This document shows positions 23,817 through 32,030 of a DNA stretch of 36,576 nucleotides, piece by piece; within the stretch, counting starts at the first letter, position 1, and each line of letters begins with the position of its first letter. The DNA lies in the NCBI GenBank assembly GCA_003194445.1, contig PQXF01000014.1, positions 36,108 through 72,683 of the forward strand, read 5' to 3'. Origin of the DNA: Candidatus Methanogaster sp. (GTDB taxonomy: Archaea; Halobacteriota; Methanosarcinia; Methanosarcinales; Methanogasteraceae). The notes below the pieces were generated by a model. The model saw only the letters and a program-made list of their open reading frames with translations. It ran no database searches and had not been told where the DNA came from. A program made the translations under genes and the position numbers.

Positions 23817-24608
23817 ATGGACGGCAGGTACTACAATGTCACTGTAACCGGCGATGTGCAGGACATTGGGTTTCGCAGATTCATCGAGAGTACCGCAAAT
23901 TCATATCATGTACGCGGTTATGTATTCAATGATCTTGATGGTAGCGTGAAGATGCTTTGCGGTGGTTCGGTTGAGTCAGTGAATGAATTATTCCATGCGA
24001 TACAGACGCGAGCACCACCCGGCATCAGCATCGGACAGTTTGTGAAGGACGAGATCATCACCGATATCGATCTGAATATGCCTTCGGAGTTCTTGAAACT
24101 CGGAACTGATGAAATATCAGACATCGGCAGAAAACTGGACAAAGGTGTTAAACTACTGGAAGCGCTGCCTGATATCAAGGAGAGTGTAAGCATACTCCCA
24201 GATATCAAGGAGAGTGTAAGCATACTCCCAGATATCAAGGAGAGTGTAAGCATACTCCCAGATATCAAGGAGAGTGTAAGCATACTCCCAGATATCAAGG
24301 AGAGTGTAAGCATACTCCCAGATATCAAGGAGAGTGTAAGCATACTCCCAGATATCAAGGAGAGTGTAAGCATACTCCCAGATATCAAGGAGAGTGTAAG
24401 CATACTCCCAGATATCAAGATCGGTATTGATGCGATGAACATGAAATTCGATGCATTCACAGACGAACAAAGAACTTTCAATCAGAACGTGGGATCGCAC
24501 ACCAAACGCCTCGATGGTTATATCGAGGAACAGAGGGAGCATAACAAACTTATGGGTGCGCACAACCTCCGTCTGGAGCAGATCCTGCAAAAACTCGTAG
24601 AAAAGTAA
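23817..24608 (+). CDS. Acylphosphatase-domain protein with eight 10-residue repeats
   Basis: Residues 1-90 are an acylphosphatase domain. GDVQDIGFRRF carries the phosphate-binding Arg and VFNDLDGSV the catalytic Asn, so hydrolysis of acyl phosphates is possible. Residues about 119-198 are eight identical copies of DIKESVSILP, from a perfect 30-bp tandem repeat. The last 60 residues are charged and helical (EQREHNKLMGAHNLRLEQIL), probably a coiled coil. The fusion far exceeds a stand-alone acylphosphatase of about 90 residues. There is no signal peptide, so it is cytoplasmic. The gene is probably monocistronic. Its function is unknown. Confidence 0.85.
   Translation: MDGRYYNVTVTGDVQDIGFRRFIESTANSYHVRGYVFNDLDGSVKMLCGGSVESVNELFHAIQTRAPPGISIGQFVKDEIITDIDLNMPSEFLKLGTDEISDIGRKLDKGVKLLEALPDIKESVSILPDIKESVSILPDIKESVSILPDIKESVSILPDIKESVSILPDIKESVSILPDIKESVSILPDIKESVSILPDIKIGIDAMNMKFDAFTDEQRTFNQNVGSHTKRLDGYIEEQREHNKLMGAHNLRLEQILQKLVEK
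24171..24410 (+). repeat. 30-bp tandem repeat, 8 perfect copies
   Basis: The unit GATATCAAGGAGAGTGTAAG plus CATACTCCCA occurs eight times without a mismatch, and a ninth partial copy (GATATCAAG) follows. The length is a multiple of three, so copy-number change would keep the frame. Confidence 0.97.
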
Positions 24609-24651
24609 CCTGTTCGCTAAAAGATCATTCTCCCGAATGCCCCAACCACAA

Positions 24652-24660
24652 CCTTTATAA
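24652..24660 (+). promoter_or_regulatory. TATA box of the DUF2162-ExbB-DUF2149 operon
   Basis: CCTTTATAA lies about 45 bp before the ATG at 24700, and the leader would be about 15-20 nt. Confidence 0.5.
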
Positions 24661-24699
24661 ACCAGACTTGTTCTAAATTAACTAAACACAGGATGAACA

Positions 24700-25377
24700 A
24701 TGAGTCTGATAAGCGTTGCAGTGATAGGCGTTCTGACAAGTATCGCAATATTTGGGATCAAGACCGGAGCCGGATGCGGGCTATCAAGCATTCGGAAGAG
24801 AGATGTTCTGTATGTTGCAGCAAGTTACCTTATGATCTCGATCTTCATCGGCTACCTTATCACGCTATTCTCGATCGATCTTATGGAGGGTTTACTCAAT
24901 CTCGGTCTTGCATTCCACACGATGCTCGCGCTCGCTCTGATCGCTGCGGGTGTGTACACGACACGGAAGTGGAACTCCGGCTGCGATGTCTCGAAGCACA
25001 CCTTTGTGATCCTGTCGCTGCCGTGTCCGGTCTGTCTTGCCGCCATATTCATCGCGTGCAGCATCCTTGCATCGAACATCGGACTGGGCGGCATCGCAAT
25101 CGGCATCATCGTCGGAGTGACATTCTCCGTATTCGTGATCGCATCTTCACTCTTCTTCAGGCGGCTTGGCAAGACCCCGGCTGCACTCGGCGATGCGATG
25201 ATCTTCATCGGAATCTTCTACATTCTTGGAGCGCTTTTAATGCCTGCATACATGAAAACAAAACAATTGGAGATAACCCCCGGGAACTTTGATCTCGTGG
25301 GAACTGTAGTGCCACTCATCGCACTGCTACTTGTCATAGCGATCGGATTTGCCATCAACAGGGCAGAGAGGCAGTGA
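24700..25377 (+). CDS. DUF2162 family predicted transporter
   Basis: The 225-residue integral membrane protein has about six or seven hydrophobic helices and a conserved-looking LPCPVCLAA motif with two Cys residues in the middle. The family is known from methanogens, where it is typically encoded beside a MotA/TolQ/ExbB protein and a DUF2149 protein, as here. The three probably form one membrane complex in which the ExbB-like channel supplies proton- or sodium-driven energy. The substrate is unknown. It is first in the operon, 10 bp before the ExbB gene. Confidence 0.85.
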   Translation: MSLISVAVIGVLTSIAIFGIKTGAGCGLSSIRKRDVLYVAASYLMISIFIGYLITLFSIDLMEGLLNLGLAFHTMLALALIAAGVYTTRKWNSGCDVSKHTFVILSLPCPVCLAAIFIACSILASNIGLGGIAIGIIVGVTFSVFVIASSLFFRRLGKTPAALGDAMIFIGIFYILGALLMPAYMKTKQLEITPGNFDLVGTVVPLIALLLVIAIGFAINRAERQ

Positions 25378-25386
25378 GGCACCAAC

Positions 25387-25983
25387 ATGGATGCATCGAC
25401 AGTAATATTTGAGACGCTGTACTGGATATCGTATGCGCTCAAGTATCCGGTAATCCTTCTCCTCATGGCATTTGTGGTCTGGTCGCTTGCGCTTGCTGGT
25501 GAGTTTATCTCCGAATACACAAGGAGATATCGAGATGTGGCAGGGCTGGACGAGTTGTGCAGGAAAACAGATGTTTCCGACCTTCGAAACGGCAAACAGA
25601 CATTCTTTGTATCTGCATTCATGCGCGATCTTGCAGACCAGACCGAGAGAAAGGTCTTTAATTTCGACAGACTGTTTGGTGATTGTGAGATTGCGATGGC
25701 AAAGAGACTCGAAACGACGAGGATATTAGCCACAGTCGGTCCGATGTTAGGTCTCATGGGCACACTGATCCCGCTTGGTCCTGCGCTGATGGGGCTTGCC
25801 GAGGGAAATGTGGAGCAACTCGCAACTAATCTGGTGATCGCATTCGCAACCACCGTACTCGGACTTTTTTCAGGCGCCATCGGATTTAGTCTCACAATGA
25901 TCCGTCGAAGATGGTATCAGCAGGACATAAACGACATCGAATGCATTCTCGATGCTTTTGAGGAGAGCTATGCCGAGAAGTAA
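25387..25983 (+). CDS. MotA/TolQ/ExbB proton channel family protein
   Basis: The 198-residue protein has the expected topology. One N-terminal helix (about 18-38) is followed by a cytoplasmic loop, then two helices with the family signature (LATVGPMLGLMGTLIPLG near 115-132 and VIAFATTVLGLFSGAIGF near 148-165). ExbB-like proteins form ion channels that energise a partner. Its gene overlaps the next by 14 bp, and the DUF2149 product has an ExbD-like shape. Confidence 0.92.
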   Translation: MDASTVIFETLYWISYALKYPVILLLMAFVVWSLALAGEFISEYTRRYRDVAGLDELCRKTDVSDLRNGKQTFFVSAFMRDLADQTERKVFNFDRLFGDCEIAMAKRLETTRILATVGPMLGLMGTLIPLGPALMGLAEGNVEQLATNLVIAFATTVLGLFSGAIGFSLTMIRRRWYQQDINDIECILDAFEESYAEK

Positions 25984-26329
25984 GCGCACACGGCGAAAAG
26001 GATTGCTGGACGAAGATTCCGAACGGAGTCCGCTCTCCGGCGTGGCAAACATATTCGATGTTGCGATGGTCTTCTCGGTCGCGCTGATCGTGATGCTTGT
26101 GGTATCGTACAATATGCCGCAACTGCTCGACCCTGACGCCGATCTCACTGTAGTCACAAATCCGGGACAGCCGGATATGCAGATCATTATAAAGGAAGGG
26201 CAGACGATCGAGGTGATGAACATGACAAACGAGATCGCTGGCGGAGAGGGCGAGGTGCTCGGGACGGCGTACAAGCTTGCCAATGGAAAGGTGATCTATG
26301 TGCCAAAGGATGGTAATGAATCGTCATGA
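25970..26329 (+). CDS. DUF2149 protein, ExbD-like partner
   Basis: The 119-residue protein has a very basic N-terminus (MPRSKRTRRKG), one transmembrane helix (about 29-48, VAMVFSVALIVMLVVSY) and a periplasm-side domain that ends near VIYVPKDGNESS. This ExbD/TolR-like layout and the overlap with the ExbB-type gene suggest the second half of an energising pair. The start at 25970 has GAGGAG upstream; 25952 is an alternative. Confidence 0.87.
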   Translation: MPRSKRTRRKGLLDEDSERSPLSGVANIFDVAMVFSVALIVMLVVSYNMPQLLDPDADLTVVTNPGQPDMQIIIKEGQTIEVMNMTNEIAGGEGEVLGTAYKLANGKVIYVPKDGNESS

Positions 26330-26424
26330 GCAGTTCCGCCGATACCACCGCCAGCAGGGCTTGGCTGGACATTACCAATTACCGGCTGATGCCCCGGTAG
26401 AATTGTTGATGTGGACTATCAGGA

Positions 26425-27177
26425 TCAGGCGGAATCGAGTACAATAGTCTCCATATCCTTCCCGATCGTGACATCGCAGCCGCAGTACTCGTGCACCGTC
26501 GCAACCATTGTATCCTCTAGTCCGATCGTGTGCGGATACAGGTGTGTCAGGACGATCTGCCCAACCGCGACCCCAATCATCATCTCACCGAGCATCCGCG
26601 GCGTCGTGTGATTTGTGACATCAGGCACCGAGTCAGGAAACGAGCACTCATGGATCAGGAGGTCTGCGCCGCTTGCGAGCGTAGCAATGCTCTTTACTGG
26701 CTCGGTGTCGCCGGAGTACACGACTCGCACACGTCCCTCTTTGTCAGCGATGCCGTAGCCAAGCGAGGGCATCCCGTGCGCGGTTCTAGCGCAGATGATC
26801 TCATATCTTCCGACCGGGATGCGATCCTGATCGGCCATCTCAAAGACCTCGACATTCATCTTGCCTATCATATATGGATATGCATCGAAAACCCGCGAAA
26901 GCCACTCTTTGGTTCCGGATGGTCCGTATATCTGAAGATCGTGGCTTCCGCATAGCCACTTCGCCTTTATAAGGCTCATGACATCTGCAACATGATCAAG
27001 ATGCAGATGTGTGAGAAATACGTGCCCGATCGATGCATAGTCCAGAAGGCGCGGAAGAACTCCGCTTCCACAGTCGAATAATATTGGCGAATCGAGATTT
27101 ACAAGAATGCCTGACTGCACCCGGTGCGGCTGGGGCATGGCAACTCCGGTCCCGATCAAGGTTATCTCAATGGTCAT
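26425..27177 (-). CDS. MBL-fold metallo-hydrolase, RNase Z-like
   Basis: The 250-residue protein opens with ITLIGTG and carries the zinc motif THLHLDH (His57, His59, Asp61, His62). YSGDTEP (the metal-bridging Asp) and HECSF come later, with a final His in the TTPRM...LTHLYPH region. This is the RNase Z/ElaC-like branch of the fold. It lacks an obvious exosite arm, so tRNA 3' processing is possible but not certain; an arylsulfatase- or phosphodiesterase-type function is an alternative. It converges on the DUF2149 gene. Confidence 0.88.
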   Translation of the reverse strand: MTIEITLIGTGVAMPQPHRVQSGILVNLDSPILFDCGSGVLPRLLDYASIGHVFLTHLHLDHVADVMSLIKAKWLCGSHDLQIYGPSGTKEWLSRVFDAYPYMIGKMNVEVFEMADQDRIPVGRYEIICARTAHGMPSLGYGIADKEGRVRVVYSGDTEPVKSIATLASGADLLIHECSFPDSVPDVTNHTTPRMLGEMMIGVAVGQIVLTHLYPHTIGLEDTMVATVHEYCGCDVTIGKDMETIVLDSA

Positions 27178-27383
27178 GGTTTACCAGAGGGGCACACGAT
27201 TCAAAAGATTTCCGCAATGTTTGTATGGTCAGTTGGATGCACAACACCGCGACTGACATAAATAACATCAGTAGGAAATACAATCCAGTGACTTTTACCG
27301 CTTGTGTGGGATTGATTTGACACAACAGACCTCCGTAAAGTTGTGCAGTCTACCCGGTTGCACAAGTTGCCCGGGTGTGTTAG

Positions 27384-27611
27384 TCACCTGGGTTTATCCC
27401 GGGCAGAAAGCCATGTAATGTCTGCCAATCCACAAACAACGAGGGCAACCGTTGCCGCAATCAGTGCCAGATGGACTGGAGGAAAGCCCACAAAACTCCC
27501 TATTCCTGCCACCACGCCACCGCTAACGCCACCTATAATTCCGGCGATCACATCTCTTTGCCCATCCACTGATTGCTGCTTCGGTCCGGCCTGGTCGATT
27601 AATAAACTCAT
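27384..27611 (-). CDS. Small two-helix membrane protein
   Basis: The 75-residue protein has two hydrophobic segments. The first is Gly-rich (DVIAGIIGGVSGGVVAGIGSFVGF) and the second is ALIAATVALVVCGLADI. Gly-zipper-like spacing in the first helix suggests tight packing or an oligomer. A TATA-like stretch and a palindrome lie just upstream, which supports a real gene. No family is recognised. Confidence 0.55.
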   Translation of the reverse strand: MSLLIDQAGPKQQSVDGQRDVIAGIIGGVSGGVVAGIGSFVGFPPVHLALIAATVALVVCGLADITWLSARDKPR

Positions 27612-27647
27612 CGGATGATATGTATGTAACTAACAGTACTTAAACCC

Positions 27648-27661
27648 TTCGATTAATCGAA
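27648..27661. promoter_or_regulatory. 14-bp palindrome at the promoter of the small membrane protein
   Basis: TTCGATTAATCGAA is a perfect palindrome about 37 bp before the ATG. On the minus strand it lies directly upstream of a TTTAAG TATA-like box. It is a candidate operator for a dimeric regulator. Confidence 0.45.
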
Positions 27662-27764
27662 AGATTTAATGATGAACTGCGAAACATCGGAATGCGTTAG
27701 CAAAGCCGTTGGCAGCACGAGAGCGCGCGGAGTGAAAAAACTCCAGGAGTAACGGTAACCATAG

Positions 27765-29543
27765 TTATAGCACGATCACAAACGCACTCCCGTGTCCAAC
27801 CTCGCTCTCAGCCCTGATGCTGCCGCCGTGGCCCTCGATGATCCCTCTACAGATCGCAAGCCCGAGGCCAGTGCCGCCAGCCTCGCGCGTCAATCCGGAA
27901 TCCACTTGATGGAATTTGTCAAAGATCCGGTCCAGTTCCTCTGGCGGGATTCCGATCCCTGTGTCGCTGACCCGGATCTCGGGATGTCCCGCCACCATCT
28001 GTACATGAATACGAATCTCACCTTTCTCAGTAAATTTAAGCGCATTTCCGATGAGATTTACAAAAACCTGTACCAACCGGTCACGATCTCCGGTGATCGC
28101 AAGTGTTTCGCCTTCCGGATCGGTGTGAATGGAAATACCCTTCCTATCTGCGATATCTCTCATGCTTCTGACCGATTCCCTGATGATATCGTACAGATCT
28201 ACAGGTTCAAGATTGAATTTCAGAGTTCCGGTCTCGATTCTTGATATATCGAGGAGATCGGTTACAAGCCTGTTCTGTCTCTCAATATTGCGGTCGACGA
28301 TCTCTAACAACTCGTCTTTAGTGCGGATGTCTTTCTCTGATCCGGAAAGTGATCTCAGGACGTCCATTGAAAGTTTTATCGCGGTGAGCGGCGTCTTCAG
28401 TTCATGTGATGCTATAGAGACGAACTCGGATTTTAGCCGGTCCAGTTCCTTTAATTTAGTGTTTGCAGACTCAAGTTCCGTATTCGACTTTTTCAAGTCC
28501 TCTGTCGTCTTTTCTACCTCGTTCTCCAGCTCCCTGTTCCATCTGGAGAAGATCAGAACTATGCTTCCGCCTCCGGCAAGGATGATTGCGATGACGATCG
28601 TGATGAACAGGATCTGCTTTCTGTAGACTGAATGCACCAGCGCGCCCACCTCTCTTGCAGGAACACTTGTGGCAACAGACCAGATGTGGTTATGCCAGAC
28701 AATGGGTGTGTATGCAACGATCCGCCACTCTCCGGAAGATTCGTCGAAATAATAGCCAGTCCCCTCCGTTTCCTGCATCTGCTCCGATAAAATCTCTGCG
28801 TACGATGAATTATTGGTGCAAAAACTCCCGATATACTTTTTGCCGATCATCTCCTTGTGCGCACTATCGTACAGGGATCGCCCGATCATGGTGATCATAT
28901 AGACATGCCCATGCCCTTCAGGAATTACATCGGCGAGGTATCGATCAGAGAGCGTGGATATATCGATGGTTGCAAAGACGACACCCTTGAATTCGTTGTC
29001 CGAATAGACCGGCACTCCGATGTGCGATCCGATCCCGCCCTGAACCAGCAGCATCGGGTTGGTGGTGTAGGTCTCTCCGGTATCTCTGGCGCGGTCGAAT
29101 GATACGTTCTTCTTTGTTGCGTAGAGATCGAGACCGATTGCCACATCTTCTACCGGATAGCCAGTCACTATCACACCTTCGCTGTTCGCAAACCCGATCG
29201 ATGAAATGCCTTTGGATCTACTATAAACCGTCCTAAAATACGCGGTCATGTTCTCAGGAGACTCATCTGCGATCTCATCTGCCAGCACCTCGATAAGAGC
29301 AGTCCTTTCATCGAGAAAGCCCTCGATTCCGACAGCCGCCTGTCGCGTGAGCAGCAATTGCTGCTGGGTGAATTGCTGCTGCACAATATCTCCCACCTCC
29401 TGATTGGTGACTTGCCCAAACCACGCTACCACAACGATGAGGAGTGCAGCAACGGCAAGGGTGATGAATTTTTTGTGAGACATGACGGGTGCACCGGATA
29501 CAGGCTGCTGGCTTTCGATGCCGTTTTGTAAGCTCCGCACCAT
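27765..29543 (-). CDS. Membrane sensor histidine kinase with dCache-type domain
   Basis: The 592-residue protein has TM1 (about 27-44), a large extracellular dCache-like sensor (about 45-305), TM2 (310-332) and a coiled coil (335-372). The HisKA domain has SHELKTPL with phospho-acceptor His380. The HATPase_c domain has its N box (NLIGNALKFTEKG), DTGIGIP and GGTGLGLAI. It should autophosphorylate in response to an extracellular small ligand. No HAMP domain and no adjacent response regulator are seen, so its partner is elsewhere. An in-frame ATG at 29483 (MSHKKF) would drop 20 residues and place TM1 nearer the N-terminus. Confidence 0.92.
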   Translation of the reverse strand: MVRSLQNGIESQQPVSGAPVMSHKKFITLAVAALLIVVVAWFGQVTNQEVGDIVQQQFTQQQLLLTRQAAVGIEGFLDERTALIEVLADEIADESPENMTAYFRTVYSRSKGISSIGFANSEGVIVTGYPVEDVAIGLDLYATKKNVSFDRARDTGETYTTNPMLLVQGGIGSHIGVPVYSDNEFKGVVFATIDISTLSDRYLADVIPEGHGHVYMITMIGRSLYDSAHKEMIGKKYIGSFCTNNSSYAEILSEQMQETEGTGYYFDESSGEWRIVAYTPIVWHNHIWSVATSVPAREVGALVHSVYRKQILFITIVIAIILAGGGSIVLIFSRWNRELENEVEKTTEDLKKSNTELESANTKLKELDRLKSEFVSIASHELKTPLTAIKLSMDVLRSLSGSEKDIRTKDELLEIVDRNIERQNRLVTDLLDISRIETGTLKFNLEPVDLYDIIRESVRSMRDIADRKGISIHTDPEGETLAITGDRDRLVQVFVNLIGNALKFTEKGEIRIHVQMVAGHPEIRVSDTGIGIPPEELDRIFDKFHQVDSGLTREAGGTGLGLAICRGIIEGHGGSIRAESEVGHGSAFVIVL

Positions 29544-29566
29544 CAGAGTGAGATCTATAGCTTAAA

Positions 29567-29640
29567 TGGGCCCGCTGAGATTCGAACTCAGGACCTCCGC
29601 CATGTCAAGGCGACGTCATAACCGACTAGACCACGAGCCC
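29567..29640 (-). tRNA. tRNA-Val (GAC)
   Basis: The RNA folds into a complete cloverleaf. The acceptor GGGCTCG pairs with CGGGCCC (one G-U) and the discriminator is A. The D stem is GTC/GAC. The anticodon stem TCGCC/GGCGG encloses the loop TTGACAT with anticodon GAC, and the T arm is CTGAG-TTCGAAT-CTCAG. No intron and no encoded CCA are present. The kinase gene starts 24 bp downstream on the same strand. Confidence 0.96.
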
Positions 29641-29674
29641 ATGAGCCGCAGTGAATCATAAGTGGATGGATAGC

Positions 29675-29682
29675 AATATAAA
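29675..29682. promoter_or_regulatory. Shared TATA-like box between tRNA-Val and endA
   Basis: AATATAAA is about 28 bp before the endA ATG (leaderless arrangement). Its reverse complement TTTATATT is about 38 bp before the tRNA 5' end. It may serve both divergent transcripts. Confidence 0.5.
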
Positions 29683-29705
29683 CATTACGCGAACAAAACC
29701 AGACG

Positions 29706-30761
29706 ATGGAATGCGAACTACGTGATGATGTGCTGACAGCAGGAAGTGACGCGGTCGAAGAACTGTACGATAGTGGATTCTACGGGCGCGTAAAGGACGG
29801 AAAACTCGAACTGTCCCTTATCGAGGGAGCATATCTGCTTTCCCGCGGAAAGATAGAGATATTTTCGGACAAAAAAACTCTCGACTTCAAATCGTTCTTT
29901 GAGATAGCATCAGAGCGTGTCAAGGACTTCGAACTCGGGTACATCGTCTTTAAGGACCTGCGCGAGCGCGGGTACTATACGAAGATGAGCCCGATCGGAT
30001 TCCGGATCTACCCAAGGGGCGGGCACCCCGGAAAGGCGCCGGCTCATGTCTTCGTCTATGTGATCTCAGAGCGGGCATATCTGCCGCTGCAACGCATGAT
30101 CTCGGAACTTAACAAGGCAGAGAACGCAAGAAAACGGTTGATACTCGCGATAGTCGATGAAGAGAGTGATATAACATTTTATGAACTGAAGAGAATAATT
30201 ATGTCAGGCGGGCAAGCCGAACCGGATGTTAGTGGCGCGGGAACGCCTGCGGCTGCAAGTCTGATCAACGACCGCACGATCGTCTGGGAGCCTGCGATTG
30301 CCGATTTTCTCCACCAGAATTACTTTTTTGGGAAGAAACTCGATGAACTGCGCCTCCAATTATCACTTGTCGAGTCAGGATACCTCCTTTCCAGGAAATG
30401 GATCACGATCGAGCATAAGAACGCAGCCGAGTTCAATGAATACGCTGAAAGGGTCGAACCCGGATATTCGCTGAAATATCTGATTTATTCGAACCTTCGG
30501 GACCGTGGATTCGTGGTCAAGACCGGATTTAAGTTCGGGACTCATTTCCGGGTATATAAGCAATTTAAAACCGATGCGCACTCAGAATACCTTGTGCACA
30601 CCATCGCGTCCGATTACATCTTCGCTCTGCCCGAACTCTCGCGCGCTGTGCGCATCGCAAACACTGTCCACAAGCGTATGGTCTTTGGCTATCCTGATGA
30701 TGGGGCCGGAGATGAAACAGGAGGGGTTGGATATGTCGAGATTGGTTGGATCAGGCTATGA
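29706..30761 (+). CDS. endA: tRNA-splicing endonuclease EndA (two-repeat type)
   Basis: EndA cuts tRNA and rRNA precursors at bulge-helix-bulge motifs. The 351-residue length is that of the alpha2 form in which two endonuclease repeats are fused (about 1-165 and 195-351). The C-terminal repeat holds the catalytic triad: Tyr284 in FRVY, His292 in AHSEYLVH and Lys323 in HKRMVFG. The N-terminal repeat keeps IY, H and KR at the matching places but is presumably structural. The gene is divergent from an intron-less tRNA-Val. It forms an operon with mtxX (11-bp gap). Confidence 0.95.
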   Translation: MECELRDDVLTAGSDAVEELYDSGFYGRVKDGKLELSLIEGAYLLSRGKIEIFSDKKTLDFKSFFEIASERVKDFELGYIVFKDLRERGYYTKMSPIGFRIYPRGGHPGKAPAHVFVYVISERAYLPLQRMISELNKAENARKRLILAIVDEESDITFYELKRIIMSGGQAEPDVSGAGTPAAASLINDRTIVWEPAIADFLHQNYFFGKKLDELRLQLSLVESGYLLSRKWITIEHKNAAEFNEYAERVEPGYSLKYLIYSNLRDRGFVVKTGFKFGTHFRVYKQFKTDAHSEYLVHTIASDYIFALPELSRAVRIANTVHKRMVFGYPDDGAGDETGGVGYVEIGWIRL

Positions 30762-30772
30762 CCCTATAAATT

Positions 30773-31627
30773 ATGGTTGATGTGGTGGATATGGCCGACA
30801 TGACCGACATGATAGAGACGATTCGGAACCGTGCGAATGCGTGCAGAGCGCGCGTCGGAATCGGCATCGCAGGTGGCACGGCGAGCAAGTCCGTGATTGC
30901 GGACATCGAAAGCGCATGCGGGTTCGCAGATGTTGTACTGATCGGGGATGAGAAGGAGCTTTCCGCAACCGGAACCGATCTTGAGATCATTCATTCGGAT
31001 AATCCGGAAGTTGAACTGGTGGACCGACTGGTGGGCGGGCGGATCGATGCCGCTGTCCGCGGCACGCTTGGCGCCACAAAGACACTTGGATGCCTGAAAA
31101 GCGTGCTTGGGGTTTCGAGACTTGCGAGACTTGCTCTCCTTACAACGGCAGATGGCGTCCCGTTCTTCCTTGTGCCGGTTGGGATCGATGAAGGAAATTC
31201 GGTGGTAGACCGGGTCGATCTGGTCTCTAAAAGCGTAAATGCCATCAGGAGATTTGGGATAATGGAAAAGGTGGCTGTTCTTTCAGGCGGTAGATTCGAG
31301 GACGCGGGCAGGAGTGAGATCGTGGATCAGAGTCTTGCTGATGGCGAAGTTGTCACAGGGATGCTTTGCGAACGTGGGATCGATGCGAAACATTACGGGA
31401 TTTTGATCGAGGATGCGATCAGGGATGCAAACGTCATCGTCGCGCCTGACGGGATCACGGGGAACCTGATCTTTCGCACACTGACATTTCTTGGTGGTGG
31501 CGGCGGATTTGGCGCGCCTGTGCTTGTGGATCTGGTCTTTGTGGACACGTCACGGGTGAAGGTGAAGTTCTCGGATGCGATCATGCTTGCAAGCGCGCTT
31601 GTGTGGGATGTGGATGCAGAGTTGTGA
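30773..31627 (+). CDS. mtxX: Methanogenesis marker protein 4 (MtxX)
   Basis: The 284-residue protein resembles phosphate acyltransferases of the PlsX/Pta fold (VGIGIAGGT near residue 27, DAAVRGTLGATKTL near 82, VAPDGITGN near 222). It matches the methanogen-specific MtxX family, once annotated as a methyltransferase subunit. Its function is unproven, but the family is nearly confined to methanogens and related methane/alkane oxidisers, which makes it a taxonomic marker here. Near the N-terminus Met-Asp repeats (VDMADMTDM) give several possible starts. It is downstream of endA. Confidence 0.88.
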   Translation: MVDVVDMADMTDMIETIRNRANACRARVGIGIAGGTASKSVIADIESACGFADVVLIGDEKELSATGTDLEIIHSDNPEVELVDRLVGGRIDAAVRGTLGATKTLGCLKSVLGVSRLARLALLTTADGVPFFLVPVGIDEGNSVVDRVDLVSKSVNAIRRFGIMEKVAVLSGGRFEDAGRSEIVDQSLADGEVVTGMLCERGIDAKHYGILIEDAIRDANVIVAPDGITGNLIFRTLTFLGGGGGFGAPVLVDLVFVDTSRVKVKFSDAIMLASALVWDVDAEL

Positions 31628-31931
31628 TTATTTGTTGTAGCCCCGGGTCTTTGGGCAAGTACTGTGTAGGAAACCGCGGACAGATGCCCGGGTGTTGGAG
31701 AGACGACCTAGATTGGGGGATGTGTCTGGTAGTCAGGCAGTCTCAAATATCTGGCACACTACAATATTTCGGCGTTTCCGAAGTCGGGTGAGCGTCTTCG
31801 TTAATGGTGGTTGTGGTGCCATCTGGAGAAGCTATGAAGATCAGCTCCAACTTCACCTAAAGCAGGTATGCGGCTCGTTTCGTAGCTCCAAAAACGTGTG
31901 AAAAGATATTATCAGGACAGTTACAGGTTTA
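31628..31931. other. Intergenic region without recognised gene
   Basis: Short overlapping frames have no credible start, ribosome site or composition, and no RNA structure stands out. It lies between mtxX and the duplicated promoter region. Confidence 0.5.
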
Positions 31932-31982
31932 TTCGATGATTATACTAATGTTCTATGATTGAACTACGCGTTATTTAAAGAA
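31932..31982 (+). promoter_or_regulatory. Duplicated promoter, copy 1
   Basis: This 51-bp stretch matches 32484-32534 with about three differences. It contains ACTAATGTTCTATGATTG and the TATA-like TTATTTAAAG, about 55 bp before the ATG at 32031. Confidence 0.65.
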
Positions 31983-32030
31983 CACCGATTAAACAACGTT
32001 TTACCAAATCAAAAAGGAGGTGAGAAAAAA

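Noticed and set aside
24171-24410. Regular 30-bp repeats as a CRISPR array
   Set aside because: The units are directly adjacent with no spacers, and they keep a protein reading frame.
23918-24590. Long open frames on the minus strand across the acylphosphatase gene
   Set aside because: They exist because the 30-bp repeat is open in several frames. The plus-strand frame has the acylphosphatase motifs and a TATA box.
24693-25292. 199-codon frame overlapping the DUF2162 gene
   Set aside because: Its product is rich in Cys, His and Arg as in an out-of-frame read. The overlapping frame gives a clean multi-helix membrane protein.
27178-27383. Possible small RNA with CCCGGG-containing hairpins after the small membrane protein gene
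   Set aside because: Stems are short and overlap the end of the coding region. At most it is a terminator.
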